64,000 nt of DNA from Forficula auricularia (taxonomy: Eukaryota > Arthropoda > Insecta > Dermaptera > Forficulidae): contig JALMQS010000278.1 of the NCBI GenBank assembly GCA_024734495.1, positions 496,001 through 560,000 of the forward strand, in the 5' to 3' direction. Positions within the stretch are counted from its first letter, which is position 1, and each line of letters starts with the position of its first letter. The notes beneath the pieces are model-generated. The model searched no databases. It was not told where the DNA came from and was given only the letters and a program-made list of their open reading frames with translations. Position numbers and translations under genes: made by a program. Positions 24,573 to 37,396 of the stretch are shown piece by piece.

Positions 24573-27084
24573 GGCCATAGGTTATACTATTTGTCACCTT
24601 CTCTCTTAAAATCTCTTAATTTTCGCCTTTACTATGAGGCGCATGATTAAAAGCAGGCTGGTTGTTATATTATGTATATTAGGGAAAGGAAAGGATGTTT
24701 CATTTTCTATGATACAACGAATTTAATAATAATTACTTAAAGAATTTCAAAACTTAAAGATTTATAAAAATGTCAATAACTCTATTTATAGATTGGTGGG
24801 ACGGTGGTTTCCACTGAGTAAGAGTTGCCGGAGTGCTCTCGAAATATTTGAATAAACCACTTGAATTATTAAAATAATTACTAGAAAGAACCTATTGAAT
24901 TTTATTCATCCTCATTTAAAAATTAACATATCCAGTACGAACCAAGCCATTTAAATTTCATATAAATACGAAATATATCAAAAAATGCAGCTATGGACTA
25001 TGGCTATAACGAAAATTATCCATTTTTGATAACTCTCTCCAAAAAGTTTTGTGAAAATAAAAGTGCCCATAGCTCTTGCGGTGTTGTGAAAATAAGATTA
25101 ATCTTAGATTTTACAAATATTTTTATCTGTTGAAAGCTGTCTGAAACGTTGAGAAAAGACAAATGTTTTATTATAACTTAAAAAAAACAACATATTTTTC
25201 ACTATTAAGAATAAATAAATATATTTATAAAAACACAACTTTATCTATGATCGAAATGTCGTATATTTCTATTAATTATTATTTTGTATTTGAAATAATA
25301 TGTGTTTTCAATCAAAAATTTGAATGAACTATTCAACTCAGAAGTTTTATTCAATTAATGTAGATAATGCTGAATAGAACAACTATCTAAAAATATATAG
25401 ATACATAAGTCTCCAGAGATATGTTAGTAAACAAAATGCAACAATTTATAGGGTACGTATTTAATTAATTTTTCAGCATCCATTACTACTTAGTTTTTCC
25501 TTTTCCGTATCTATTAAGTATTGCTTAATAGATTAATAGAAAAATCTGAAAAAAGCAAGGATAGTATTTCTTATTAGGAAAAACAAGGTAAATTGTTAGT
25601 AGATGATAGTTTATTATTAAAATTTCCGTTGAGCTGTCTGAAATTGGTCTTTTTAAAGACATAGTTCTTGAACCTGCATTTATATAAATCTCCTGCAGGG
25701 AGAGGAGAGAACGATGCAGAGAAAAAGAAGTCTGAACAAGAACGTGGACTTGGACACTTGGAATGGTGAATTTACGACCGACGAGGACAACACAAGAGCT
25801 GCCTGTTGGGCGGCGACATCGACATCGCGTTCCCGATAAGGATACGTGGGGCTTGCTGAGGGGACCGCCCTGGGTCATCGACAAATTCAGTCAAATGTCC
25901 ATAACCTAATCATTTGCGATTCGATTTTAGTTGCATGGAAAATGGAATAATATTTATTTCTTCATTAGCTTGATTTAGTATCCAATCACTTCTAATTAGT
26001 AACATTTTAATGAATTATCGAAAAATACCATTAAAAAATGCCAAACTCATCCTATAAGTGGAATTGTATCCAATATAGTTGTTAATGAATTATCAATTTA
26101 TATAGGGAAATATATGAATATAATCTAATTTTGCTTGTTAGATGTTTAAATGTAAATATTCAAGAAATTAACAAACGCGCCTTAGACCTTAGAGAATAAC
26201 CAGAAAGGGTCGGTTCCGTTTTGTATTTCTTAAACATACAATAGAAATTCTAAAAAGGTTCACATTAAGCTTCTCTTTGCAATCATTTTTAGAATCCATT
26301 GCGCAGAAATTTACATTTTCTAAACAAAACACTGGTAACGTTTTAACTAAGAATGGTACACTGTTTCTCTTCAGATTAAATTCTTAGAATTTTAGTTTTC
26401 CCTTTTGTGCCTTGAATCTTGATTATTTTAACTCTATATAAGCAGTCTTTTTGAATGTAGTGATCTCTTATTGAGAAACACGACGTTTCATAATTTCAGA
26501 ACCGTTGTTTAGCGGATGGAGAGAAGTAATTTTATTTAAAAAAAATAAACTTCATTCAATCAAAAGTTATCTCTAAAAGGGAGTAGCATTTTTAATGGAT
26601 GAGGAATTTTAGAGAAAAAATAAAAGAATTTACTACTAATTATTATTTAATTTAAATTTAAGAGGTTCCAGAGTAATTGTTTCTAATTTAAATGTATCGG
26701 TTATAAAACATTTATAAAGGGTATGATCAATATTAATTTGTTATTTACATATAATTATTCATACATTTATACATAAATATGTTAAATTGTTCAGCGCACA
26801 GTTTCAAGACCCTTAAGCATTATTTTAACATAACTACCTTACGGTAGACGGTTTTTCCAGAAAATAACCGAATCAAGATCTAGGTTCCTTTGTGTTATTT
26901 AAAATCGATGGCCAAATGAGAATAAATATAATACTTAAAATAAATTAACTCTAGCATCATTATTACATAGTAAGTGAAACAAAATAAATATTAAAAATTT
27001 ATCAAGAAAGAATTTAAATTTTAAGGTCAAAAATCTAAGATTTTACTATAAATATTTTTATATTGTATATCAAAAGGCTTTATC
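24573..27084. other. AT-rich spacer with one GC-richer patch
   Basis: Largely AT-rich. 25690-25890 is more GC-balanced: on the + strand an acceptor-like CCTGCAG (25693-25699) is followed by about 48 open codons, rich in K, R, D, T and S, ending at a TAA near 25840. The minus strand is also open across the patch (25525-25884). Either could be a host exon; I recognise neither. Confidence 0.4.
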
Positions 27085-27145
27085 CCCTCAGGAGTTGAAC
27101 CCGAGTACTAACACGCTTACCAGGCTAGTTCGACTCTCGAGAGAA
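27085..27145 (-). repeat. tRNA-like SINE remnant
   Basis: On the minus strand TAGCCTGGTAAGCGTG (box A-like) is followed by GGGTTCAACTCC (box B-like). No acceptor stem pairing, so not a tRNA gene. Confidence 0.4.
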
Positions 27146-28889
27146 AAACAGACAAAAACACACCCTGACATGTAATATATTTACAAGAAGCTATATTGTA
27201 GGTATATTTGGTTTATAGTGAGATGTAATTTTGAAAAAAATCCATCTATTTTTTAAAAAAAGATACTAAAATCTTCGGGTTAATTGTTTTATTAAAAATT
27301 TAGTTTTTAGGTGTACCTATATCACAATAAATTATCAGAAATTTAGAGATATGAAGTAATTTTGTACGTTTCGGTGCAGATATCTGAATCTGATGTATTC
27401 ATTTGTTCTTATGTTAAACATCTGTAGATATAAACAGTGGCGGATAATGTAATGGGCACAAAAGGGCTACAAATTACTAATGGATTGGTTAATTGATGAA
27501 TTTCCTGTTTTTTTTTATTTTTATTTGTTTTTTATTCTATCAATTTCTAATAAAATTTTATTGGAGAATCTTTTGAAAACTTCAAAAAGCTTCGATAAAT
27601 TTATAGAATGTGTAAAAAATTTAAGTATGAGTACCTACCTACAAGTTATGAAAAGATATAGAAATAAAACATTTTAACTACATTCGAGAAGAAAAAATAC
27701 CGGATCCTATTCAAATTTAATATTATAATACCTATACCTATTAATTGAAGGACTTCAATCTACATTAGTGATAGGTATTATTGATTATATAACACAAAGT
27801 AAAATGTGATATTGTTTTTGGAAAAACATTATTTGATTTATAAGACGTGGGAAATTTGTATTACATAAAAGAGAAAATTTAAGAAAAAAAAGATTGATAT
27901 GAAAATTGAAATGAAGTGGCTGTTATTGAAATTGATTTGTAGGTAGATACCATAACATATCGTTTGCCTTGCCCAGGAGAATGGTCATTGAAACAAATCC
28001 ACTCAGAGACAGAAGCCTTTTTTTTACCGGGTTAGGTTTTAAAATTAGATGTTGCAAAATCATTTTTTGCAACCGAATATCTATCTTCATCTTCTCGGGA
28101 GCGTGGAATTCGTTCTAACCAGTTAATTTTCAGCCTTAAGGCAAAATTGTGAGTTAAGCAGGTTTTGAGAAGTCAGGCCGCATTGCTTTACTCTCACTAA
28201 ATTTGATTAAATTCAACCACTTTGTTTATTGGTATATGATTTAATTTATAATCAATAACTAATTGATTTTTTGAAAAAGGAAAATATTGTCATAATTATT
28301 TAAAAGAATCCTTAATAAGTAGAGAGAGGTTTACTAGGGGATCTTTTATCTAATGAATAACTTTAGTCTGTTGATTAACTTTGATCATTTGTTAATCAAA
28401 TTTCAGTTGAATGTAATGTACATTATTTTTTTATAAAAAGCCCAAAAATTATTAGCGAAATCAGCAGTGAATAACTTTCTTGAATTTTTGGCCCAAATTA
28501 AAAACAAAATTCGTGCTAAATCACAATCAGCAAACTTCGCAGATTAGAACTTATTTCATTCATCAATTCTAAACCCCCCCCCCCCCCCCCCCCGTAGGGA
28601 AATAATAAAAAGTTCAAAATTTGGCAATATTAATTTAGAAACTGCCAGTAACAAAACATTGCTTAATTATGTAGACGCCAGTTCATAAGTCATAAGAGAG
28701 AAAGAGTCTGTTTCATGGTTGATCAAGTTAGGCGATTCCAAAAAAAAAGTAAATTAAAAAACTAGTAAATAATACAAAGCAGAAATGTATATGAAAGCAA
28801 GTCCTTAATAAAAGGTGTGATTAATAAAACTATACAAAATAACATAAATAAATAAAAAATATTTTTTTCATGAATTAGTGAGAATTCCC
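27146..28889. other. AT-rich spacer
   Basis: No gene recognised. Contains a small hairpin GTTGCAAAA/TTTTGCAAC near 28050-28073 and a run of 20 C at 28574-28593. Confidence 0.5.
28574..28593. repeat. poly-C tract (20 C)
   Basis: An uninterrupted run of C in AT-rich DNA; length may be unreliable in assembly. Confidence 0.8.
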
Positions 28890-28895
28890 ATGTAT

Positions 28896-29171
28896 TCTTC
28901 TTCTTTTAAGTGCCATATCAGGTCTCCCTGACGTTTTGGCTCCTCTCCACATATACCTGTGCTGAGTGTGTTTAGCTGTTTTTACACAGATAAACGGTAC
29001 CTACTTTTTAACGCCGGTTCCGAACGGCGAGAGGTTACTAGGTAATTATACTCTCGGTAGGTTGCCATTGCTTTCCAAGAGGAGGCTACTCCAAATATCT
29101 CAGTCTTGAACCACCGTACTTCGATTCCGCGACCCGACACTCTACCCACTGACCCACAGTCGCCTACTCCG
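28896..29171 (-). mobile_element. tRNA-derived SINE, minus strand
   Basis: On the minus strand a tRNA-like head has a box A (GGGTCAGTGGGTAGAG) and a box B (GGTTCAAGACT). The body has two GC-richer blocks, and the tail, near 28897-28910, is a run of AAG units on the minus strand. ATGTAT flanks both sides (28890-28895, 29172-29177), a likely target duplication. Length about 276 bp suits a SINE. RNA polymerase III transcription is expected from the boxes. Confidence 0.7.
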
Positions 29172-29177
29172 ATGTAT

Positions 29178-31628
29178 AAGAATGTTTTATATAAAATAAT
29201 AGGGTAGCTATTAAGAGTTGATCAAATTGTTTACGTTTGGCTCTATATGGCCACCGACGTTGCTTTAAATATATCTCGACACCAAATGAAGCGAAGAATA
29301 AGAATTGAAAGAATCGCGTCAATCGATAAGATAATCCATCGAGCCAATATTCCCCGAAATATTTCGATAAAGTTTCCTTTAATAAATTTTCAAATGGATT
29401 TTTTCATGCAATTTACTGTTCTTTGATTATTATAATTTAATTAAGGAAACTCACTAATAAATATAGACATGTACCCACATATATAGGGGATGAATTATAA
29501 AGATACACTTTTTTATGAAACTATGGATGGAGACATCGCTTTATTCTTTTTAACTACCTATCAAAATTTAGTAAATTTTAGAAAAAGTTGAATAATACTT
29601 ATTCATTTTATTTAAAAGGGCGTATGAGCATTAGGTAGGTATACGAAAGTCCACAATGAGATAAGATTAAAAAAATTTATATAAATTAAAATTTAAAAAA
29701 TTAAATATTCAAATTTTTGAGTTTAGTTTATTGTTATTGTTGTTTTTGACCAAGTTAATCACAGTGCCCGCAAAATCTAGGTGTTGTCCAAGGCAAAGCG
29801 ATAAATAATAATTAGACGATCAAGACAACACGCAACAATGTTACTAGTACAAAATTCTGTCAGTTTTCTTCTTGCAAAAAATACACCACCTCCTAATATC
29901 AAAACTTAAACTTCTAAGTTTAACTAACCGTCGCGAATTTGAATTTACAATTAATATTAATTTCTCACGCAAGCCAACTAATACAAGAACGATGATTCTT
30001 TTTCAGCACACTCTAAATGAGTTTATGTCATTTTGAAGGTAAGAAATAGTAAATTCCCATATATTCTTTGATTCAAAGCTTTATTAATGTTGTTTCTATC
30101 CAATAAAAATACAAAGTAAATAAGGAAATGAGTGAATTAATAAATATTCGATTACTCTGGTCGAAAAATATTTATTTATCAAAAACAATACAGTGAGGGC
30201 GGATATTTGTTATACCATGGTAAGGTGGGACAAGTATTGAATAAAATTAAGTAATGTTAATCAAGGATAATAAGGTGGAGTAAGTAATGAATAAAAAGAA
30301 TAAGCTATAAAATTAAGTACATTATTATAGTACATATTCTTAACTTGTTTTAAAACTAAGCTATGGAATATTTTAGTCGAACACAAATTGTTATTTGAGT
30401 TTTTGTAATTTGTTCCGATTATAGTGTGAATAGAATTTATTGAATAAACCATTTTGTCATCAATTTACAAACCCATAGTTAAACTTTAAAAAAACATGTG
30501 GGTGCACCTTATTGAAATCTATATCAATCTAGTCAAATAAATAGTCGATTAAGTTAGAAATTATTGTTTTATATTTTTAACTTTCCTAGGAAAATTTTTT
30601 CTTTCATAATTAAAACAGTCAATCGTCCCATATATATCCGTGTATAGCCAGCCTGGGGTTAAATTATACATCACCTGATTTGCTGATATGGTGAAGTAGG
30701 AATTATTAGTGAAGTTTAATTATCATATGATAATCTTGTCAAGCATTTTCTCAGTTTAAAAAAAAATAAAAATAATAAACACAATTATTAATAAAAAAAT
30801 CTAAATCAACAGAATAATATGAATTTAAGAATAAAGGTGGTCCCAGTAAAAGTTAACGCATACTATATGAATATTTAATTACATAACTGTCTACATAAGA
30901 ATTAATGGGCGATTGTTATAATGCTAGTCAAGGCTGCGTATTTATAATTTGTGCCAAAAATATCTGTAAAAAAAGACTGCCTATCTAGTGGGTCTGTGTT
31001 GTTTTGTTAATCAGTAGTTAAGTTGTATCAGAGTTTATAAAGTTTTCATCAAATTAAAGTGTAATAAAAATTAACATAAAAATTCGACTTTCTTCATAGC
31101 CTCCGGATTTCCCTGATTGTAATCGTCCTCGTGATTTCACCCCAAATCGCTGGGATTATACTTCTGTAACGCTCGAAATTAGGTATGAGAATTAAATTTT
31201 TTATATAGAGGTTTTATTTAAAAATAAATATTAATCTTGTTCTTAATTCTATAAATTATCTATAGCATCGGTGATTTTATAAGGTTAAGTTGCTTTCAAT
31301 CACTATGAGAATTTTGATGATATATTATATTTCTTGAGAAGATTCGATCTGCCAATATGGTCATAAAATTTTTTACATAGTTAATTTGTTTACAGATTTG
31401 AAACAGATTATTTTTTAAATAGATTATTTGCATTGGGTAGTGCAAATAAATAATTTTATTTCTAAAAAAAAGTAGTTCGTAGTCTTTGAATTTTTCAGTA
31501 GGCCAAATTTAACCGAAGAGGTGGATTTATAAGAATCTAGCGGAAGTTTGAAGTTTCAACGAATTCAGAGTTAGGTGGAAATGAAATAGTTTATCGGAAT
31601 AGATAATAATAATAATAATTAATAATAA
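29178..31628. other. AT-rich spacer, no gene seen
   Basis: Only chance-size ORFs. AT-rich throughout, with small GC-balanced patches such as 31100-31180. Confidence 0.5.
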
Positions 31629-31728
31629 AAAGATAGTGTAAATTATCTTCTTCTTTTTTTGGACTGCCTCATCGATATCCACTTAATTCACTTATCAGTC
31701 CGTCTCCAAAAATTACTCCAATCTTAAT
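31629..31728 (+). mobile_element. fragment of the 6383-6625 repeat family
   Basis: About 100 bp matches the right part of the 6.4-kb foldback from AAAAAGATAGTGTAAATTAT to CCAATCTTA almost base for base. It is embedded between TAA/TTA simple repeats (31604-31628 and 31728-31752), suggesting insertion into or beside a microsatellite. It lacks the hammerhead-like part. Confidence 0.7.
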
Positions 31729-31752
31729 AATAATAATAATTATTATTATTAT

Positions 31753-32689
31753 AGTAAATGGTTGTTGGAGTCAAGTGTTAAAGTTACGTTCGAATACATA
31801 AAAATGTTCGATTTTCTAGTTTTAATGAATTTCGATTTGAATGTCATGTTAATTAGGGTCATGGACTTGATTAAACCATTTGGCAAAATTTCAAGTGTGT
31901 ATGTCAAATATTAAAACTGAACGCGAGCTTTTCATCTAGGGTTTCGAAAATTCTTAATGAGTAGAAGAACGGAGCGAAAGAACCATAACAAAATACAACG
32001 AAATTTAAAAGATAAAAATAATATCATGATTTATGGATGGAATTTTATGTTAATCCGAGTTGTTTGTTTTCATTATCAATAATACTTTCGCAAAATGGAA
32101 TAACACCCAAAGAGCTTTTTTTCATCTAAATAAATATAATAATTTATATAATATTTCAGAATATATATTATATTTAGCTTTAAACAAATATTTCCACAAA
32201 AATACTAAAAATCATATCAATGACCTTCAGGCTCTTAAAACTACTCCACAATAATAAATTCCCCTACTCTAAAACGCTACAGGGCACAATGGCTCCAGCA
32301 CTGGGTTGGAATTGGGCCCAAGTTTGGTATTATCTAGTCGAAAAGTAAAACTTCGTTTCTAAAAAATTATAAAATAATATTTTCTTTATCATCAAGTATA
32401 AAATTCTAAGACTGGTTTGACGCAACTCTTTCACATAGAGAATTTTAAAGAAAATTCCTTATAGAAATAAGAATTACCCAAATTTCCGTCGATCTAATAG
32501 ATCTTGAAAATTAGGCATAAAATAATCAACACAATCTGAATAATTACTGGTTTCACTAGAATCGATTGGTGGGCCCTAAAGGAAGTACTAGAATCGAATC
32601 GCTATTACTGGTCCAGGTAGAAAATGCCAACTAATATTTTAGAGGCATTATCAGAATATTCATTACTTATAGTTAAAACTATAATTTTA
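31753..32689. other. AT-rich spacer, no gene seen
   Basis: Nothing supported. Confidence 0.5.
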
Positions 32690-32832
32690 AAAAAGATAAG
32701 AGTAAATAAATATCATATGTAATATTCATTTAAGGATTCTTGGTCACTTGTTTCACATTAAAACCAAGAATCCTTAACTCATAGTAAATGAATATTACAT
32801 ACTATATAATATTTATTTACTCTTATCTTTAT
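32690..32832. repeat. 143-bp foldback
   Basis: AAAGATAAGAGTAAATAAAT with AATATTCATTTAAGGATTCT at the left is mirrored at the right, meeting at a short centre around 32752-32763. A small insertion distinguishes the arms. It is non-coding and the ends are A/T-rich without a clear target duplication. Confidence 0.7.
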
Positions 32833-33918
32833 TAAAGATGTTTCACCTTGCTCCAGCACCACAATCTCTACTAATTATTAATTATAATTTTAAAGTTAAA
32901 ATATCTAATAGTTTCGTATTAGGTTTTTCAATAATTCTATCTGAAAAATTAATAGTTTAGTGAGTCGGTAATTTATTATTATTTTGTGGCGCCAGTCAAA
33001 CAGAAACAGGCAATCTGCTTTCTTTCTGAATTCGATCTTGGATAGGTTAAAGGAAAGTAACAATCATTCGGAAATATAATCAAAATAATGTATATTTTGA
33101 AATTTCTTTCATAATTCCAAAAGATAGCATAGTTTCATTTTCATAAGCAAACTTTTACGATGGCATTTGAAAACTAAAGAGGAAATCAATAACATTGCTA
33201 GCTAAATGAACGTTTAATAAAAAGCGGAATTGTATTATCAAATAAAATCCAAATTCGTTATGCAGTAATGCGAAAAATCCAAAAAAAGGAGCATCATTTA
33301 GTTGAAAACTCGTTTGTTTTTCTCCTATAAAATGCTTTGTAAAATATCTCTCCGAAGCAAAGACCTGAGTGAAGCGAAAAGAACGTTTATTTATCTGGCA
33401 GAGCACGATGCTAAGTAAAACCGTGACTGGAGAGGTGGGGGCACAGGCTCCTCGATTTATCGGTCAATTAGCCTGAAATACTGCGGCCGAAAAATTTAAA
33501 ACTCAAAGACATCGACTTTTGTTCTGTCGTGTTCACTTTCGAATAGGTAACTTTTCGAGTGGGATACGGTTTCACTCGGTCGACGACAACGTCAAATAAA
33601 AACACCCGTTCTAATCGAGTCCTAATGGATTTTCAGTGCAATTCCCCACCTAGAACTGAAATATGTATCATCAAACACATTTTTTTTAAAATTATACAGC
33701 AGAGAATTGAAAGAAAATGTAAAATTTAAAGAAAATCCTAGTAATAGTAAAACAAAATTATTCCATAAAAATGTATACTTATTTGGTGAAATTTTTTTGA
33801 AATAATACCTTGGTACTTGAGGCCGATACAATATCAAATCATTGTGAGAAACAAAGAGGTTGTCTCCTGCTTGATGCAAATATTATTATTATATATATAT
33901 ATACGTATATTCTATATA
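32833..33918. other. spacer with a GC-balanced patch
   Basis: 33360-33620 is less AT-rich than its surroundings and contains an AGGTAACT donor-like site near 33545. No reading frame in it is recognisable. A GAGAAACAAAGAGG motif at 33848-33861 matches the arm of the element at 36666. Confidence 0.4.
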
Positions 33919-34197
33919 TAATTTATTTGGTTGAGACTATAGTTTTGAAGGCCCGGCCTTCATCATCAGTCTTTTTAATTGTAAATATTTATCTATTATT
34001 TCTCATTGGGTCAATCACCAATTGGATATTGAAAATCTATTACTCAAACAGCGAGCTAGCTTCCTACGAAAACAAATTTTCAATATCCAATTGGTGATTG
34101 ACCTCATGAGAAATAATAGATAAAATATTTCTAATTAAAATGACTGATGATGAAGGCCAGGCCTTGGAAACTATAGACTCAAACAAATAAATTATAA
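33919..34197. repeat. foldback with two damaged hammerhead-like cores
   Basis: Arms 33919-34040 and 34076-34197 are inverted copies joined by about 35 bp. Each contains CTGATGATGAAGGCC followed by GGCCTT and an AAACTATAG segment, in opposite orientation. In the right arm (34144-34178) the final GTC box reads GAC; in the left arm the GAAA box reads CAAA. Compared with 36711-36745 both are mutated at positions essential in known hammerheads. Confidence 0.7.
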
Positions 34198-34223
34198 TTA
34201 TCAGTGACGTGCGGTGCATCCCT

Positions 34224-34852
34224 AAAATTTCAAACATTTAGAGTATTTTCATAATTTTATAAGGTCGACTTCGAAGTGTTGATCAACATTTCAGATGGTT
34301 GTTTAAATTTTCAAATCATTATCAGTTATTTCAAATATTTCTATAAAAATCATTTTTTTTGTTTTGAAAAGTATAATGGTTCTCGAAATAAAATTGTTTC
34401 ATAGTTTCAAGGGAAATTAAAATGAATGAATTTTTCCGAAAAGGGTGCAGTTTGAAGGTTTGAAGTCCCTACCTGGTATATCTTCTAGTTCAATCATGTC
34501 AAAGACAAGTTCAGACGAGTTTTAATCGAATAAAAATTGTTGTCGCTGAGGAACTATTATTACAAAAACAATTATTATAAAAAGAGAATCTTTGGACTAA
34601 TCCATTTGTGTAAGAACTTTCAATATATAAGATCGGAAATAACTAATAATGCAATATACAATAAGTCATAGCTTGCTTATAGCAATAGAATTAGAAGAAA
34701 TTTAAGAAAATTTTCAAACATTTAGAATATCTTCATAAATTTATAAGATCGACTTCAAAATTTCAGATGGCTGTTTAAATTTTCAAATCATTATCCGCTA
34801 TTTAAAATATTTCTATAAAAAGCATTTTTTGTTTTGAAAAGTATAATGGTTA
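34224..34852. repeat. direct duplication of about 150 bp
   Basis: 34224-34382 and 34709-34852 are diverged direct copies sharing CAAACATTTAGA, GGTTGTTTAAATTTTCAAAT-like sequence, AATATTTCTATAAAAA and GTTTTGAAAAGTATAATGGT. A further short echo of AAAAGTATAATGGTTATAT follows near 34865. The first copy is preceded by CAGTGACGTGCGGTG (34203-34217), a string often found at transposon ends. Confidence 0.65.
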
Positions 34853-36665
34853 TATTAATTTTGGAAAAGTATAATGGTTATATATAATTTTTATATATTT
34901 ACTATTCATTTAAATAATGTTTAACTTAAAACCTACACCGCTTTCCTTAGAGGCAAAATAAATTTAGAGTTGCCTATCATTCATCATCAGTCTGACAAAT
35001 ATTTCATATGGATATTTGATACAATTTTAGTCAGTTTTTAAATAACTTCTTAAAAAGAAATGAAGTAGATCATTGATACTGGCTGCTGACATTTTTTGGC
35101 CTTTTAGCCTTTTTGTGCCTAAGATTGTGTAGTATTGTGTGAAAGAGCAAAATGTAAGCCGATTAAATTTCGCACTTACAATACACTATAATACATTTAC
35201 AATAGACTACATTTGGCATTTTCAACCAACTTCACTCGTAAGCCGAAATGAAAAATAGTATATTTTTTTAGATAATTCAATTTACTACTTTTAAGACAAT
35301 GTTTTCTTAAACCTTAAAACGTATTCTTGGGATACGTTCGGATAAAAAATAGTGTACTTATTAATTGAAAATTATACTACATAAAAAAATAATAAAAATG
35401 ACATCATGCCTTGCTAATCTGAAAGTGAGTGACCTTCTACCGGAGATAATAGTGAATCTAAAAACTCCACAGATCTAGAATTGTTAATAGTCCTAAGGGA
35501 GAAATCTATATCTATACTTAATAATAATAATCGGCTTGCGCGACGACGTCGAGGTGATTTTTTAAATTTTAAAAAACACTAATAGTTCATGACAAATAAA
35601 ATTTATTAAAATTAGGAAATTTAAATTAAAATCCACTACGGAGTCCAGTACTTCTGGCTTGCAAGATTCCCGGCGAAGGCGGGGTTTGCAGTTGGTAGTC
35701 AATAATGTTTTCCCTTCTTCCATTGCGGTTGATAAGAGAGGGAGATAGATAAATATGTAATTAGAAAATACTTTTTGTATACTTAATGTAGAGGTTTTCT
35801 CATTGGAATCTTCAAAATAGCTCATTCTATTGGCTTAATCTAATAATTTCTTTTTGTTCTTAGTTTAACTATCACTTTTATAGGCGTGCCTGTTTTGATT
35901 TTTATTTATCGACACGCCAATCGAAACGCTTACTCACCCACCGAATTCACTTCAAATTTGAACGATCTAAATCACACTTTCACAGGATTTCGTGTAGACG
36001 ATATCTTGATAATTTCAATTTCTTTTTTTAGGATTTGTTTTTCTTCTTATATAGGAAGTTCAAACGTGCCTATAGATAATATAAAAAATTATCAGGAACT
36101 TTAAAATAATTTAATTACTCATTTCTATCAAAAATACTTTACAAAGTATAATAAATTATACTATATATTATCATTCGACTTTCACTTTCCGCTTTTTATT
36201 ACAAACAAATATTACAATTTAATGATTGAAATACTATTAAAGTTTAGATAAAAAAAAATTATGATTTTCTAAAATGAATGAAAAAACAAAAATTGTAGGA
36301 ATTTTATTTTTAATTTAAATAATTTATAAAGTACATGTTAATTAAAAACACCATTAAAAACTATTATTTTATTTATGTTATGATTAGAATAATTCTAAAC
36401 TCAATTTTTGGTCGAATTCATTAATTGATTATCTATTTAGAAATTTCGATCTAATTAGAAAAGGGTTCCAAGACTTGAGAGCTCTCTAATTTGATAATTC
36501 TAGATACCTATGGAGAAAAAAAAAGAAAAAAAAAGAAAATTGATAGATTTAAGATTCAAAACATGGCCCTGTGAATTTAAAAATTTCTCTCTGAGTTTAC
36601 CCGTAAAAAAAAAAAATAATTATGAATAATCCACTTTGACGAAAAACAACAAACAATTATTTATT
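34853..36665. other. AT-rich spacer, no gene recognised
   Basis: A small GC-richer patch at 35640-35700 is open on the minus strand within an 87-codon frame (35562-35825), but no domain is recognisable. Confidence 0.45.
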
Positions 36666-36847
36666 ACAAAGAGAAACAAAGAGGAAAATAATATTTATAA
36701 TTAAAAAAGACTGATGATGAAGACCAAGTCTTCGAAACTATAGTCTCGAACAAATAAACAATATATATACATATATATAATTTTGATTTATATGTGTGTA
36801 TGTTTATTTGTATCAAGCAGAGTACAAACCTCTTTGTTTCTCTTTGT
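36666..36847. mobile_element. 182-bp element with 19-bp inverted ends
   Basis: ACAAAGAGAAACAAAGAGG (36666-36684) and its exact complement (36829-36847) bound the element. The interior holds the intact hammerhead-like motif and a TATA-rich centre. Fragments of the same sequence appear at 33848, 39140 and 60400. The layout suggests a non-autonomous retroelement or a foldback derivative of a Penelope-like terminal repeat. Confidence 0.65.
36711..36745 (+). ncRNA. hammerhead-ribozyme-like motif, best copy
   Basis: Order on the + strand: CTGATGA (36711-36717), one extra T, stem GAAGAC with loop CAA and GTCTTC (36719-36733), GAAA (36734-36737), a tight ACT/AGT stem, and GTC (36743-36745). These are the conserved boxes of a type I hammerhead. 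Cautions: the extra base between CTGATGA and stem II, a two-base stem III loop and only two clear stem I pairs. Activity is not shown. Penelope-like elements are known carriers of such motifs. Confidence 0.45.
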
Positions 36848-37188
36848 GAATTAACAACTCTGCTACTCTCGGCAAAACAAAAACTTTTCAATTAAATTAT
36901 TTATTATTTAATTATTTTATTTATTTTTTTTATCTTTTGTTTATTTCAAAAATTTAGAATGTAAGAAAAAATTTCAATCTGATTTGTCACTTCACGTTAT
37001 TGATTCTGGTTGCCGATATTAACTTTATAATATTTCAATATTTTTCAAAAAAAATATATATTCAATATCTTTAATTAATTTAATTATTAATATTAAACAT
37101 TTTTAATTTAAAAATGTTTGCAATCCATCATATATGAAAATAAAATTGATTTTATTTGAATTAGAAACCATTTAAATAGTTCCACTTA

Positions 37189-37393
37189 GGGCCAGTTGTA
37201 TGTCGGTTGGTAAATTCTTTTTAAACGTTGATAAAGGGTAAAACCTTATAATTCACCTTGTTCCTGACTGGATGGCCAATCAGATGAAAGTGCCTGTCAT
37301 CTGATTGGCCATCCCGCCGGCCACAAGGTGAATTATAAGGTTTTACCCTTTGTCAACGTTTAAAGAGTTTACCAACCGACATACAACTGGCCC
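37189..37393. mobile_element. PIF/Harbinger-like MITE, second subfamily
   Basis: Palindrome of 205 bp ending GGGCCAGTTGTATGTCGGTT and its complement, flanked by TTA on both sides (37186-37188, 37394-37396). The outer ends and the GGCCAATCAGATGA core are shared with the copies at 6709 and 7287, but the sequence between them is different. Confidence 0.8.
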
Positions 37394-37396
37394 TTA

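Noticed and set aside
28574..28593. telomere-like or i-motif element
   Set aside because: A simple poly-C run without repeat units; no other support.
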